A stretch of 64,000 bases of DNA from the NCBI GenBank assembly GCA_041686935.1, contig JAWLCW010000010.1, forward strand, positions 62,001 to 126,000, read 5' to 3'. Below the pieces are notes generated by a model. That model saw nothing but the letters and a program-made list of their open reading frames with translations, had not been told where the DNA came from and searched no databases. Origin of the DNA: Mariniphaga sp041686935. Its GTDB lineage: Bacteria; Bacteroidota; Bacteroidia; Bacteroidales; Prolixibacteraceae. Positions 52,609-60,726 of this stretch are shown in pieces. The position numbers were made by a program, and so were the translations under genes. Within the stretch, counting starts at the first letter, position 1. Each line of letters opens with the position of its first letter.

Positions 52609-53322
52609 TTATTTAAGGCAATTAAGGTATTTCTGAATGGTTGTTTCAATTCCGAAATAAAGCGCATCGGCAATAAGTGCGTGCCCGATGGATACCTCCT
52701 CCAGGTTGGGAAGATTTTTGTACATATAATTCAGGTTTTCGAGATTCAAATCATGACCTGCATTGACATCCAGACCGATGTTGCCCGCAAATTTTGAAGC
52801 TTCAATGAACGGTTCTATGGCTTTGTCGCGACCCAGCGGGTAAAGCCTGGCATAAGGTTCGGTGTAAAGTTCAATACGATTTGTGCCGGTTTCAGCGGCG
52901 CCTTCGATAGCTTCCGGGTCGGGATCAACAAAAATAGAGGTGCGGATTCCATTTTCCTGAAGTCTTGCTATCACTTCTTTTAAAAATGTCAGGTGTTTCC
53001 ATGTATCCCAACCGTGGTCGCTGGTGAGTTGGTTGTGCGTATCAGGAACCAGTGTAACCTGATTGGCCTGCACTTCAATCACCATTTTCAGAAATGCTTC
53101 ACTTGGATATCCTTCAATATTGTATTCTGTGGTAATTAATGGTTTTATTTCATAAACGTCTTTGCGGGTAATATGCCGTTCATCGGGTCTGGGATGAACC
53201 GTAATGCCATGTGCTCCAAATTTCTGGCAGTTTACTGCGGCATCTTTAACACTTGGGATATTTCCTCCGCGCGAGTTTCGCAATGTTGCTATTTTGTTTA
53301 TATTTACACTAAGTCTTGTCAT
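52609..53322 (-). CDS. pdxJ: Pyridoxine 5'-phosphate synthase
   Basis: Last enzyme of the DXP-dependent vitamin B6 pathway; condenses 1-deoxyxylulose 5-phosphate with 3-amino-2-oxopropyl phosphate. The 237-residue protein matches PdxJ: RLSVNINKIATLRNSRGGNI, GITVHPRPDERHI, QVTLVPDTHNQLTSDHGWD, FVDPDPEAIEGAAETGTNRI and LDVNAGHDLNLENL. B6 in the form of PLP is used by GcvP in this window. It is divergent from the CBS-domain gene. A near -7 box (TAATTTCG, one mismatch) is at 53339-53346 on the minus strand. Confidence 0.95.
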   Translation of the reverse strand: MTRLSVNINKIATLRNSRGGNIPSVKDAAVNCQKFGAHGITVHPRPDERHITRKDVYEIKPLITTEYNIEGYPSEAFLKMVIEVQANQVTLVPDTHNQLTSDHGWDTWKHLTFLKEVIARLQENGIRTSIFVDPDPEAIEGAAETGTNRIELYTEPYARLYPLGRDKAIEPFIEASKFAGNIGLDVNAGHDLNLENLNYMYKNLPNLEEVSIGHALIADALYFGIETTIQKYLNCLK

Positions 53323-53384
53323 TGTAGTATTTTTAATGCGAAATTACAATTTAAAGCTTGAAACTATAAAAAAAATTTAAACAA

Positions 53385-54050
53385 TTGCTGGCAAACAATT
53401 TAATATCAGATTCAGTTCCGGCTATCAGCAGGAACGAAAAAGGGCAAAAGGTGTTGACATCAATGGATGTTCTCAGGGTTTCACATCTTCCGGTTGTTGA
53501 TAACGGTATATATATTGGTACCGTTTCGGATAAGTTTATATACGATTTGAATTTACTGAACGAACCCATTGGACAAGAAGCTGAAAAATTTGATACAACC
53601 CATGTGCACGAAGAGCAACATATTTTTGAGGTGGCTGTGCTAATGTACAAGTTGAAATTGAGTGTTATAGCGGTTTTGAATGCTTCGCATGAATATTTGG
53701 GAGCAATTACACTTTATGATCTTGCCAGGCGTTTTGCCCGGTATTTTTCGCTGCAGGAAATGGGTGGAGTTGTTGTTCTTGAAGTCAATGTAAATGATTA
53801 TTCGCTGACTCAGATTAGCCAGATTGTTGAAAGCAACGATGCCAGGATTCTTAGTTTTTTTATGAACCCACTTCCCGGCACAAAAACACTGGAATTGGTA
53901 TTAAAACTAAACAAGGAAGAGCTTTCTCCTGTTATTCAGGCATTTATGAGGTATGACTACCATGTAAAAGGCGTTTTTCTCGACCATTCCATGCTGAACG
54001 ATTTGTACCAGGACAGGTACGATCAATTCATGAAATTTATGAACATTTAA
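53385..54050 (+). CDS. CBS-domain protein
   Basis: A 221-residue cytosolic protein with two CBS motifs: about 1-55 (ANNLISDSVPAISRNEKGQK, LRVSHLPVVDNGIYIGTVSD) and about 75-125 (HIFEVAVLMYKLKLSVIAVL, NASHEYLGAITLYDL). The C-terminal 90 residues are not recognised (VLEVNVNDYSLTQISQIVES); they look ACT-like (beta strand, helix, strand). CBS pairs bind adenine nucleotides and often sense energy state. The start is a TTG at 53385, because no ATG occurs until residue 27, inside the first CBS motif, and an upstream stop lies at 53367. It starts the plus-strand cluster that continues with nadK, 11 bases on, which suggests a regulatory link, unproven. Confidence 0.85.
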   Translation: MLANNLISDSVPAISRNEKGQKVLTSMDVLRVSHLPVVDNGIYIGTVSDKFIYDLNLLNEPIGQEAEKFDTTHVHEEQHIFEVAVLMYKLKLSVIAVLNASHEYLGAITLYDLARRFARYFSLQEMGGVVVLEVNVNDYSLTQISQIVESNDARILSFFMNPLPGTKTLELVLKLNKEELSPVIQAFMRYDYHVKGVFLDHSMLNDLYQDRYDQFMKFMNI

Positions 54051-54061
54051 AATAATTACAA

Positions 54062-54943
54062 GTGAAAGTGGCTGTTTTCGGAACTTCTGTTTCTGAGGGT
54101 TTTTATCCTGTATTAGAAGAATTTTTCAGTTTTTTAAAATCGAATAAAATCGGCGTCCAGCTTTTCAAACCTTTTCATGATTTTTTATATGAAAATTTGA
54201 GTTTTTCTCCCTATTGCACCTCTTTTTTTAGTTCACCTGCTGATTTCGACAAAACAAACAGTTTTATTTTTAGTGTTGGCGGCGACGGTACCTTTTTGCA
54301 CTCAGTAGTTAACATTCAAAATTTCAACATACCGGTAGTTGGCGTAAACAGCGGCAGGCTTGGTTTTCTGGCCGACATTTCGCATGAACAGGTCAACGAT
54401 GCCTTAACAGGTATTTTCAATAACCAATACTCGATTATTGAAAGATCGTTGCTCGAAGTGGAATTTTGCGGGAAAGAAAACATCGGTTTTAATTTTGCAT
54501 TAAACGAACTGGCTGTGCTAAAAACTGACTCTTCTTCCATGATCAATATTTCGGCGTGGTGTAACACACAACTGCTTAATAACTATTGGGCTGATGGGTT
54601 GATTGTTGCCACGCCTACCGGTTCAACTGCCTATTCGTTAAGTGTGGGTGGGCCCATTCTTACTCCTGATTCCGAAAACTTTGTGATTACACCGCTGGCA
54701 CCCCATAACTTAACAATCAGGCCGGTTGTTGTTCCCGATAAATATGAAATCGAACTTAAAGTCGAAGGAAGAGGAACTCATTATTTGACTTCAATCGACT
54801 ACCGGTCAGTGGCTGTTGAGTTTTCAACCAGGCTGAAAATCAGAAAAGCCGAGGTTACTTTAAAAACATTGCAACTTCCCGAACTTCCTTTTTTTAATAC
54901 GCTGAGAAACAAGTTGATGTGGGGGATTGATAAACGCAATTAA
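54062..54943 (+). CDS. nadK: NAD kinase
   Basis: Phosphorylates NAD+ to NADP+. It has 293 residues, with a GTG start at 54062 (VKVAVFGTSVSEGFYPVL). The diagnostic motifs are FSVGGDGTFLHSVVN (GGDG, residues about 72-86), VVGVNSGRLGFLADIS, LNELAVLKTDSSSM and the C-terminal GSTAYSLSVGGPILTPDSEN, FVITPLAPHNLTIRP. Cytosolic. It stands between the CBS protein and the envelope genes, an order I associate with Bacteroidota. The 305-base gap after it holds a candidate promoter and a small reading frame. Confidence 0.94.
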   Translation: MKVAVFGTSVSEGFYPVLEEFFSFLKSNKIGVQLFKPFHDFLYENLSFSPYCTSFFSSPADFDKTNSFIFSVGGDGTFLHSVVNIQNFNIPVVGVNSGRLGFLADISHEQVNDALTGIFNNQYSIIERSLLEVEFCGKENIGFNFALNELAVLKTDSSSMINISAWCNTQLLNNYWADGLIVATPTGSTAYSLSVGGPILTPDSENFVITPLAPHNLTIRPVVVPDKYEIELKVEGRGTHYLTSIDYRSVAVEFSTRLKIRKAEVTLKTLQLPELPFFNTLRNKLMWGIDKRN

Positions 54944-55024
54944 ATAATCCTTAAGGCTTAACAATTTTTAATCTTTCTTTGGGTTTTATAATAGCATTCA
55001 GGTATGTTATATTTAGAATTATAT

Positions 55025-55032
55025 TACTTTTG
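55025..55032 (+). promoter_or_regulatory. Candidate promoter of the DUF6089-uppS-bamA cluster
   Basis: TACTTTTG matches the -7 consensus TAnnTTTG. No clear TTTG is seen at the -33 distance. It would give a leader of about 205 bases that includes the small reading frame at 55109-55231. Confidence 0.4.
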
Positions 55033-55108
55033 TACCTCTTGAAAGCTGAATATTAATGGGGCAAACAAGCAAAGTTCGTTGAAAACCAGTTAATTAAGGA
55101 GATATTTT

Positions 55109-55231
55109 ATGATGTTTAATACCAAAAATTGCCGGGAAACTTGGCTTTTTGGTAAAGTTGTTAAAAAGCTGAATATCAGTAATATTCATTTAAAACGGAC
55201 CAGTAATATGCCTGAAGCTATTTTAAAATAA
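55109..55231 (+). CDS. Possible 40-residue small protein or leader peptide
   Basis: A short frame begins with two ATG codons and is preceded by AAGGAGAT, a near-perfect ribosome binding site that is rare in this window, where most genes lack one. It encodes a basic peptide (MMFNTKNCRETWLFGKVVKK ... ending in MPEAILK) and stops 17 bases before the ATG of the DUF6089 gene. No signal peptide or known motif was seen. It may be a true small protein, a translated leader that affects the genes below it, or chance. Moderate to low confidence. Confidence 0.45.
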   Translation: MMFNTKNCRETWLFGKVVKKLNISNIHLKRTSNMPEAILK

Positions 55232-55248
55232 ACGATTTGGAATACCAA

Positions 55249-55992
55249 ATGAAAAAAATTGGATTGGTGTTTATAGCAGTTGTTTTAACTGTTTCAGGCT
55301 TTGCCCAAAAAACAGCAGATATAGGCATTTGGGGTGGTTCCTCAACTTATTGGGGCGACATTAAGGAAGCACCGCCTGTGCAATCGTTCAATTTAAATGT
55401 TGGTGCTTTTTTCAGGTATAATTTTAATGCACGGGTTGCAATGAGGGCTCAGTTTTTAACCGGAAGTTTTTCGTCGGATGGTTTTGTTGAACAAGTGCCT
55501 TTCAACTTTAAAAAAAATGTGCAGGATATATCGCTAATGATGGAGATAAACTACCTGAAATATATTCTGGGAGAAAAAAAGACTCCTTTTACACCTTATA
55601 TAATGGGGGGGGTGGGAGTTATGTATTTTCCATACATATTTGACCCGGCTATTATGGTGCAAATAAATCCTAATTACCCGGTATTGAATGTGATAGAAGA
55701 GTCTGTAATTTCACCCACAATTCCTTTTGGATTTGGGTTTAAGTTTTCAGCAGGACCGAGGATTGGAATTGGATTGGAGTACCAGTTAAGAAAATTATTC
55801 AGCGACAAATTGGACAATCTGGATGATCCGCTATCATTCGAAACTGTTAATAATGAAGGAGTTACTGAAACAATTAAATATTCAACATTTTGGCATAATA
55901 ATGACTGGCCAGGCTTTTTGGGTATAAATATAACATACAATATAAACTTGAACCCAAAGGCCTGTCCTGCTTACGACAGGAAATACTGGTAA
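55249..55992 (+). CDS. DUF6089-family outer-membrane beta-barrel protein
   Basis: A 247-residue protein. The ATG at 55249 gives a clear signal peptide (MKKIGLVFIAVVLTVSGFAQ). The body has typical barrel strands with alternating residues and the DUF6089 landmarks: ADIGIWGGSSTYWGDI, FNLNVGAFFRYNFNARVAMR, FTPYIMGGVGVMYFPY, FGFKFSAGPRIGIGLEYQLR and a C-terminal strand LGINITYNINL. Function unknown. It overlaps uppS by one base (stop and start share an A) and is next to bamA, an arrangement I recall as frequent in Bacteroidota, so a role in envelope building is likely. Confidence 0.85.
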   Translation: MKKIGLVFIAVVLTVSGFAQKTADIGIWGGSSTYWGDIKEAPPVQSFNLNVGAFFRYNFNARVAMRAQFLTGSFSSDGFVEQVPFNFKKNVQDISLMMEINYLKYILGEKKTPFTPYIMGGVGVMYFPYIFDPAIMVQINPNYPVLNVIEESVISPTIPFGFGFKFSAGPRIGIGLEYQLRKLFSDKLDNLDDPLSFETVNNEGVTETIKYSTFWHNNDWPGFLGINITYNINLNPKACPAYDRKYW

Positions 55993-56738
55993 TGGAATCG
56001 ATTAAAGAAAAATTGAATAATAAAAAAATTCCCCGGCACGTAGCCATTATTATGGATGGTAATGGCCGGTGGGCAGCCAAACATGGTGGCGAACGCATTT
56101 TGGGGCACGAACATGGTGTGGATGCCGTTCGGTCAACCGTGGAAGGTGCTGGTGAAATAGGAATAGAATTCCTTACCTTGTATGCCTTTTCAACTGAAAA
56201 CTGGGACAGGCCAAAAAACGAAGTTGATGCCTTAATGGGATTGCTTGTTCAGGCCATTGAAAACGAAACCGGCGAATTAATGAAGAACAAGGTTAAACTT
56301 GGCGCAATCGGGGATCTTGATAAATTGCCGGATGATGTAAGAAAAAAATTGAATGAGTGTATTAGTTTACTCGAGTCTAATACCGGACTTAACCTGATTC
56401 TGGCCCTCAGTTACAGTTCGAAATGGGAAATAACCGAGGCCGTAAAAAAAATTGCAAATGAAATTATAAATCAGAAAATTTCACCCGACGATATTGATGA
56501 TAAACTGTTCAGGAATTACCTGTCAACAGCTCACCTGCCAGATCCGGAGCTTTTAATCAGGACAAGCGGGGAGTTCAGGATCAGTAATTTTCTGCTTTGG
56601 CAGATAGCTTATTCAGAATTGTATTTCACCGATATACTTTGGCCCGATTTTAGAAAAGAGAATTTGTTTGAAGCAGTTTATGATTTTCAAAACAGAGAAA
56701 GAAGATTTGGTAAAATCAGTGAACAGTTATTTAGTTAA
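55992..56738 (+). CDS. uppS: Isoprenyl transferase (undecaprenyl diphosphate synthase)
   Basis: Cis-prenyltransferase that adds eight isoprene units to farnesyl diphosphate, giving the carrier lipid for peptidoglycan and polysaccharides. It has 248 residues. The catalytic region is HVAIIMDGNGRWAAKHGGER, with the Mg-binding Asp, followed by GIEFLTLYAFSTENW and the C-terminal DPELLIRTSGEFRISNFLLW, QIAYSELYFTDILWPDF. It overlaps the DUF6089 gene by one base and precedes bamA by 6 bases. It makes the lipid on which the sugar transferase at 26674-28092 acts. Peripheral inner-membrane or cytosolic. Confidence 0.96.
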   Translation: MESIKEKLNNKKIPRHVAIIMDGNGRWAAKHGGERILGHEHGVDAVRSTVEGAGEIGIEFLTLYAFSTENWDRPKNEVDALMGLLVQAIENETGELMKNKVKLGAIGDLDKLPDDVRKKLNECISLLESNTGLNLILALSYSSKWEITEAVKKIANEIINQKISPDDIDDKLFRNYLSTAHLPDPELLIRTSGEFRISNFLLWQIAYSELYFTDILWPDFRKENLFEAVYDFQNRERRFGKISEQLFS

Positions 56739-56744
56739 TTTATT

Positions 56745-59453
56745 ATGGTCAGAATGCGAAAGCTATTAATATTCCTCCTGTTTTTTATAGTTGTGTTTGC
56801 CCCTTCGGCTGTTGGTCAGATTACCGACGACACAAACTTCTCGATTTATTATTCCAGTCCGAGCAAATATACTATTGCTGATATTCAGGTTTCAGGAATT
56901 AGGTATCTCGATCAAACAGTACTTATTCAACTCACAGGTTTGAGTGTTGGTCAGATTATTGAAGTTCCTGGCGAGGCAATTACCAATGCAATTAAAAGAT
57001 TGTGGCAGCAGGGGCTTTTTTCCGATGTGAAAATTACGGCCGACAAAATTGATGGTGACGATATTTGGCTGGATATTTATCTTCAGGAACGTCCCCGCTT
57101 GTCTGATGTCAATTTTTATGGGGTGAGCAAGTCGGAACAGGACGACATAACAGAAAAAGTACTTCTTTTAAAGGGAAGCCAGGTTACAGACAATCAGGTA
57201 AATAATGCTACCCGTACCATTAAAAATATTTTTCTGGCCAAAGGTTTTCTCAATACCGATGTGAACATAGTTCAACGCGACGACACAATTCAAGCCAACA
57301 GCATCATTCTCGACATTTACGTCGATAAAAAAGAAAAAGTAAAAGTGAACGATGTTATCATCCATGGAAATGAAGCGATTGCTGACAGGGTGCTGGAAAG
57401 AGCCATGAAAAAAACCAACGCCAAAAAGTTGAGAAACTTTTTCAGAACCAAAAAGTTTTTGGAAGAAGAATTTGATAACGACAAGGTAAACCTGGTTGAT
57501 AAATACAACGAAAAAGGATATCGCGATGCAATTATTGTTGACGATACCCTTTACCAGGTTGAAGTGGGGAGAAAAAACAAACCACGGGTAAATATTGAAT
57601 TATGGGTTGATGAGGGAGAAAAATATTATTTTGGTGACATCAGGTGGGTAGGAAATACCGTTTACCCTGCCGATTATCTTAACAACTACCTTGGTATTGA
57701 AAAGGGCGACGTTTTTAACCAGAAAGTTTTGGAAAAGAGGTTGTTTGATAACGATGAGGGATTAAACAATCTGTACCTTGATCAGGGATACCTGTTTTTT
57801 GATTTGCAGCCCATTGAAGTAAATATTGATAATGATACCATCAATTATGAAATGCGGATTCGTGAAGGGAAACAGGCAACTATTGATAAAGTATTGATTA
57901 CAGGCAATACAAAAACTCACGAGCATGTAGCCCGCCGGGAGGTACGTACCTATCCCGGTGATTTATTCAGTAAAACACAGATTATAAGGTCTGTGAGGGA
58001 ACTCGCACAACTTGGTCACTTCGACCCTGAAGCTATTAATCCCGACGTAAGACCCAAGCCCGAAGATGGCACAGTTGATATAGAATATCAGTTGCAGGAA
58101 AAAGCCAACGACCAAATTGAACTTTCGGGCGGCTGGGGTGCCGGAATGTTCGTAGGTTCAGTTGGGTTAAAGTTTGCCAATTTTTCTGTTCGCAATATTT
58201 TAAACAGAGAAGCATGGAGGCCGTTACCCACAGGCGACGGTCAAACACTTAGCCTGAGATACCAAACCAGTGGCAGATATTATCGCACGGTAAGCCTTTC
58301 GTTTATTGAACCCTGGCTTGGCGGTAAAAAACCGAATTCATTTTCAATGAGTTTATCTCATTCCAGAATTAATTACAGCGCCAATAAATACTACCAAAGC
58401 TACAATCCTTATTATGGCGGCGGTTACGGCGGATATCCTTACGGTGGCTATGGTGGGTATGGTTATGGCGGTTATGGAGGCTATGGCGGTTATGGTTATG
58501 ATCCGTATGGCTATGGCGGTTATTATGGTGGTTACCCGCAATACCAGTATAATTATGGTTCGGAAGATTCAGACCGCGCAAATGACCAGATTTGGGAAAC
58601 TACTGCTTTAGCCATGGGTTATGGTTATCGTCTTTCATTCCCCGACGACTATTTCACTGTTTATCATGAAATGTCGTTCGAGCATTATCTGTTGCAGAAT
58701 ATGGGAAGCTATTTCTACTTTCTTGCAGATGAAAACGGACAGGTAAACGGAACTTTCAACAATTTCAGTTTAAAAACAGTGTTTGGAAGAAACTCGGTGG
58801 ATAACCCGCTATATTCACGTCGCGGTTCGCAATTTAGTCTTGCACTGAAAGCGACACCCCCGTATTCTCTGTTTTCAGGAAAAGATTACAGTTCACCCGA
58901 TATTTCAAACGAAGAAAAATACAAGTTTATAGAGTATCACAAATGGTTGTTTAAGGGACAGGTTTTTAATCCGATATCCAGAAATACAAATTTGGTTTTG
59001 CGCACAGCAGTTGAGCTTGGATTTTTAGGTTATTATGACCCTTACCGCCCATCACCTTTCGAGGGTTTCATTGTTGGGGGATCCGGAATGTCGGGATATA
59101 ACATTTACGGTACCGATTACGTGTCGCTGAGAGGTTACAAAGACTTTAGCCTTAGCCCTCAAAGCGGTTCAAAAATGTATTCCAAATTCACAATGGAAAT
59201 GCGGTATCCGGTTACATTAAAACCCAGTGCCACCATTTACGCTTTAACCTTTTTGGAGGCGGGAAATGCCAATATGAGTTTTCAGAATTATAACCCATAT
59301 AAACTCTATCGCTCTGCAGGTATAGGCGTTCGGATTTTCCTTCCAATGTTTGGGTTAATGGGTATTGATTGGGGGTATGGATTTGACCAGATACCCGGTG
59401 CACCCGATGCAAGCGGAAGTCAGTTCCACTTTGTTATTGGTCAGCAATTCTGA
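56745..59453 (+). CDS. bamA: Outer membrane protein assembly factor BamA
   Basis: Core of the machine that inserts beta-barrels into the outer membrane. It has 902 residues. A signal peptide ends near AVGQ. Five POTRA domains follow at about 38-110, 111-194, 195-290, 291-377 and 378-458 (each opening like IADIQVSGIRYLD, LSDVNFYGVSK, VNDVIIHGNEAI, FGDIRWVGNTVY, IDKVLITGNTKT). The barrel starts near 460 (IELSGGWGAGMFVGSVGLKF) and ends with HFVIGQQF, a C-terminal aromatic. The VRGF-type loop reads SLRGYKDFSL. At about 550-605 it carries an unusual Gly/Tyr-rich insertion in what should be an external loop. Two skp-like genes follow. Confidence 0.96.
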   Translation: MVRMRKLLIFLLFFIVVFAPSAVGQITDDTNFSIYYSSPSKYTIADIQVSGIRYLDQTVLIQLTGLSVGQIIEVPGEAITNAIKRLWQQGLFSDVKITADKIDGDDIWLDIYLQERPRLSDVNFYGVSKSEQDDITEKVLLLKGSQVTDNQVNNATRTIKNIFLAKGFLNTDVNIVQRDDTIQANSIILDIYVDKKEKVKVNDVIIHGNEAIADRVLERAMKKTNAKKLRNFFRTKKFLEEEFDNDKVNLVDKYNEKGYRDAIIVDDTLYQVEVGRKNKPRVNIELWVDEGEKYYFGDIRWVGNTVYPADYLNNYLGIEKGDVFNQKVLEKRLFDNDEGLNNLYLDQGYLFFDLQPIEVNIDNDTINYEMRIREGKQATIDKVLITGNTKTHEHVARREVRTYPGDLFSKTQIIRSVRELAQLGHFDPEAINPDVRPKPEDGTVDIEYQLQEKANDQIELSGGWGAGMFVGSVGLKFANFSVRNILNREAWRPLPTGDGQTLSLRYQTSGRYYRTVSLSFIEPWLGGKKPNSFSMSLSHSRINYSANKYYQSYNPYYGGGYGGYPYGGYGGYGYGGYGGYGGYGYDPYGYGGYYGGYPQYQYNYGSEDSDRANDQIWETTALAMGYGYRLSFPDDYFTVYHEMSFEHYLLQNMGSYFYFLADENGQVNGTFNNFSLKTVFGRNSVDNPLYSRRGSQFSLALKATPPYSLFSGKDYSSPDISNEEKYKFIEYHKWLFKGQVFNPISRNTNLVLRTAVELGFLGYYDPYRPSPFEGFIVGGSGMSGYNIYGTDYVSLRGYKDFSLSPQSGSKMYSKFTMEMRYPVTLKPSATIYALTFLEAGNANMSFQNYNPYKLYRSAGIGVRIFLPMFGLMGIDWGYGFDQIPGAPDASGSQFHFVIGQQF
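58410..58560. repeat. Gly/Tyr-codon minisatellite inside bamA
   Basis: About 50 codons made of short GGYGGYG-type units (GGYGGYPYGGYGGYGYGGYG is one stretch). At DNA level, units such as GGTTATGGC and GGAGGCTATGGC recur with small changes. The frame is kept throughout. Confidence 0.9.
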
Positions 59454-59517
59454 TAGTTACATATTTGGCATAAAATATGATAATACGCTTATTAGTTTTA
59501 ACGAAAATAATTTAGCC

Positions 59518-60030
59518 ATGAAAAAAATAATATTAACACTAACCACCCTGATGCTTTTCAGTGGAATTACTTTCGCCCAGAAATTTGGTTTTATTGATTC
59601 AGGTTATATCCTTGAAAATATCCCGGCTTTCAGGGCGGCTCAGGAACAATTAAATCAGCTTTCAGGGCAATACCAAAAAGAGCTTGAGTCGATGCATGCC
59701 GAAATTGAGCAAATGTATCAGGATTATCAGGCTGAAAGTGTTTTGCTGTCGGAAGACATGAAACGCAAACGTGAGGATGTAATTATTACAAAAGAAAAAG
59801 ATTACAAACAATTGCAACGGAAATATTTCGGACCGGAAGGAGATTTATTTCAGAAACGGCAAAGCCTTGTAAAACCAATTCAGGATGACATTTTCAGCGC
59901 CGTACAGGAAATTGCCAATGAGGGAAGTTATGCAGTAATTTTTGACAAAGCTGACGGTACAACACTGTTTTTTACCAACCCAAGGTATGATTTAAGTGAT
60001 CAGATTCTTCAAAAACTCGGATATAAATAA
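59518..60030 (+). CDS. OmpH/Skp-family periplasmic chaperone (first copy)
   Basis: Trimeric 'jellyfish' chaperone that holds unfolded outer-membrane proteins in the periplasm. The ATG at 59518 gives a signal peptide (MKKIILTLTTLMLFSGITFA) and a 170-residue precursor; an in-frame Met inside bamA is not credible. The Skp start KFGFIDSGYILENIPAFRAA is followed by long charged helices (LNQLSGQYQKELESMHAEIE, KRKREDVIITKEKDYKQLQR) and the closing beta part YAVIFDKADGTTLFFTNPRY. It lies 64 bases after bamA, next to a second copy, and probably delivers clients to BamA. Confidence 0.9.
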   Translation: MKKIILTLTTLMLFSGITFAQKFGFIDSGYILENIPAFRAAQEQLNQLSGQYQKELESMHAEIEQMYQDYQAESVLLSEDMKRKREDVIITKEKDYKQLQRKYFGPEGDLFQKRQSLVKPIQDDIFSAVQEIANEGSYAVIFDKADGTTLFFTNPRYDLSDQILQKLGYK

Positions 60031-60038
60031 TTTATAAT

Positions 60039-60046
60039 TATATTTG
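60039..60046 (+). promoter_or_regulatory. Candidate internal promoter of the second OmpH gene
   Basis: TATATTTG matches TAnnTTTG and lies 28 bases before the ATG at 60075. There is no -33 TTTG at the expected distance. Confidence 0.3.
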
Positions 60047-60074
60047 TGACCAAAAATTTAATACTACGTTGATT

Positions 60075-60590
60075 ATGAGAAATTTAAAGAAAATTTTTAT
60101 TTTGTTTTTGTTCGCGGTCGTAACCATTTCGGCCGGTGCACAAAACCTGAAATTCGGACATATAGATTTACAGGCTTTGGTTCAGGTTATGCCTGAAAGG
60201 ACTGCCGCTGAAACCGAATTTAATAAATTTCAGACTGATTTGGAAGAGGTTTTCGGTGAGATGCAACAAAATTACCAGCAGAAACTTACTGAACTTGAAC
60301 AATTGGGTGCTGAAGCATCGGAAGTAAGAAGAAACGCAAAAATATCTGAACTTCAGGAGTTGCAGCAACGCATTCAAAATTATCAAATGACAGCGCAGCA
60401 GCAATTGCAGCAAAAACAGGCTGAACTGCTTTCTCCTGTTTTTGATAAAGCAGAAACTGTTATTGAGGAAGTTGCAAAAGAACAGGGTTTAATGTATGTT
60501 TTTGATATTGGTTCTCAGGTAGTTCTTTACAAATCGAACCAAAGCATCGATATTCTTCCCATGGTAAAACAGAAAATGGGAATCCAATAA
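60075..60590 (+). CDS. OmpH/Skp-family periplasmic chaperone (second copy)
   Basis: A 171-residue precursor starting at the ATG at 60075 (MRNLKKIFILFLFAVVTISA). The mature protein begins NLKFGHIDLQALVQVMPERT and has a strongly Gln/Glu-rich coiled helix (EMQQNYQQKLTELEQLGAEA, QQQLQQKQAELLSPVFDKAE) before the C-terminal strand GLMYVFDIGSQVVLYKS. It is related to but clearly different from the preceding copy, which lacks the Gln-rich part, so the two may serve different clients or form mixed trimers. A terminator follows, closing the envelope transcript. Confidence 0.9.
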   Translation: MRNLKKIFILFLFAVVTISAGAQNLKFGHIDLQALVQVMPERTAAETEFNKFQTDLEEVFGEMQQNYQQKLTELEQLGAEASEVRRNAKISELQELQQRIQNYQMTAQQQLQQKQAELLSPVFDKAETVIEEVAKEQGLMYVFDIGSQVVLYKSNQSIDILPMVKQKMGIQ

Positions 60591-60612
60591 AATTTTTGTT
60601 TTTAAAACGAAT

Positions 60613-60644
60613 AGCCATCTTTCAACTGACAGATGGCTTTTTTT
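60613..60644 (+). terminator. Terminator after the OmpH genes
   Basis: An 8-base stem (60613-60620 with 60631-60638) has a 10-base loop and is followed by seven T. Confidence 0.85.
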
Positions 60645-60726
60645 ATGCTTTTAAGCTTCTTTTGTTGGATTAAACTGGAATTCAACTTATATTTATTGGG
60701 ATCAATTCAAACTCAAAATTAAAAAT

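Noticed and set aside
59365..59517. Earlier start of the first OmpH gene inside bamA
   Set aside because: The ATG at 59518 begins a perfect signal peptide; the upstream part merely reads bamA in another frame.
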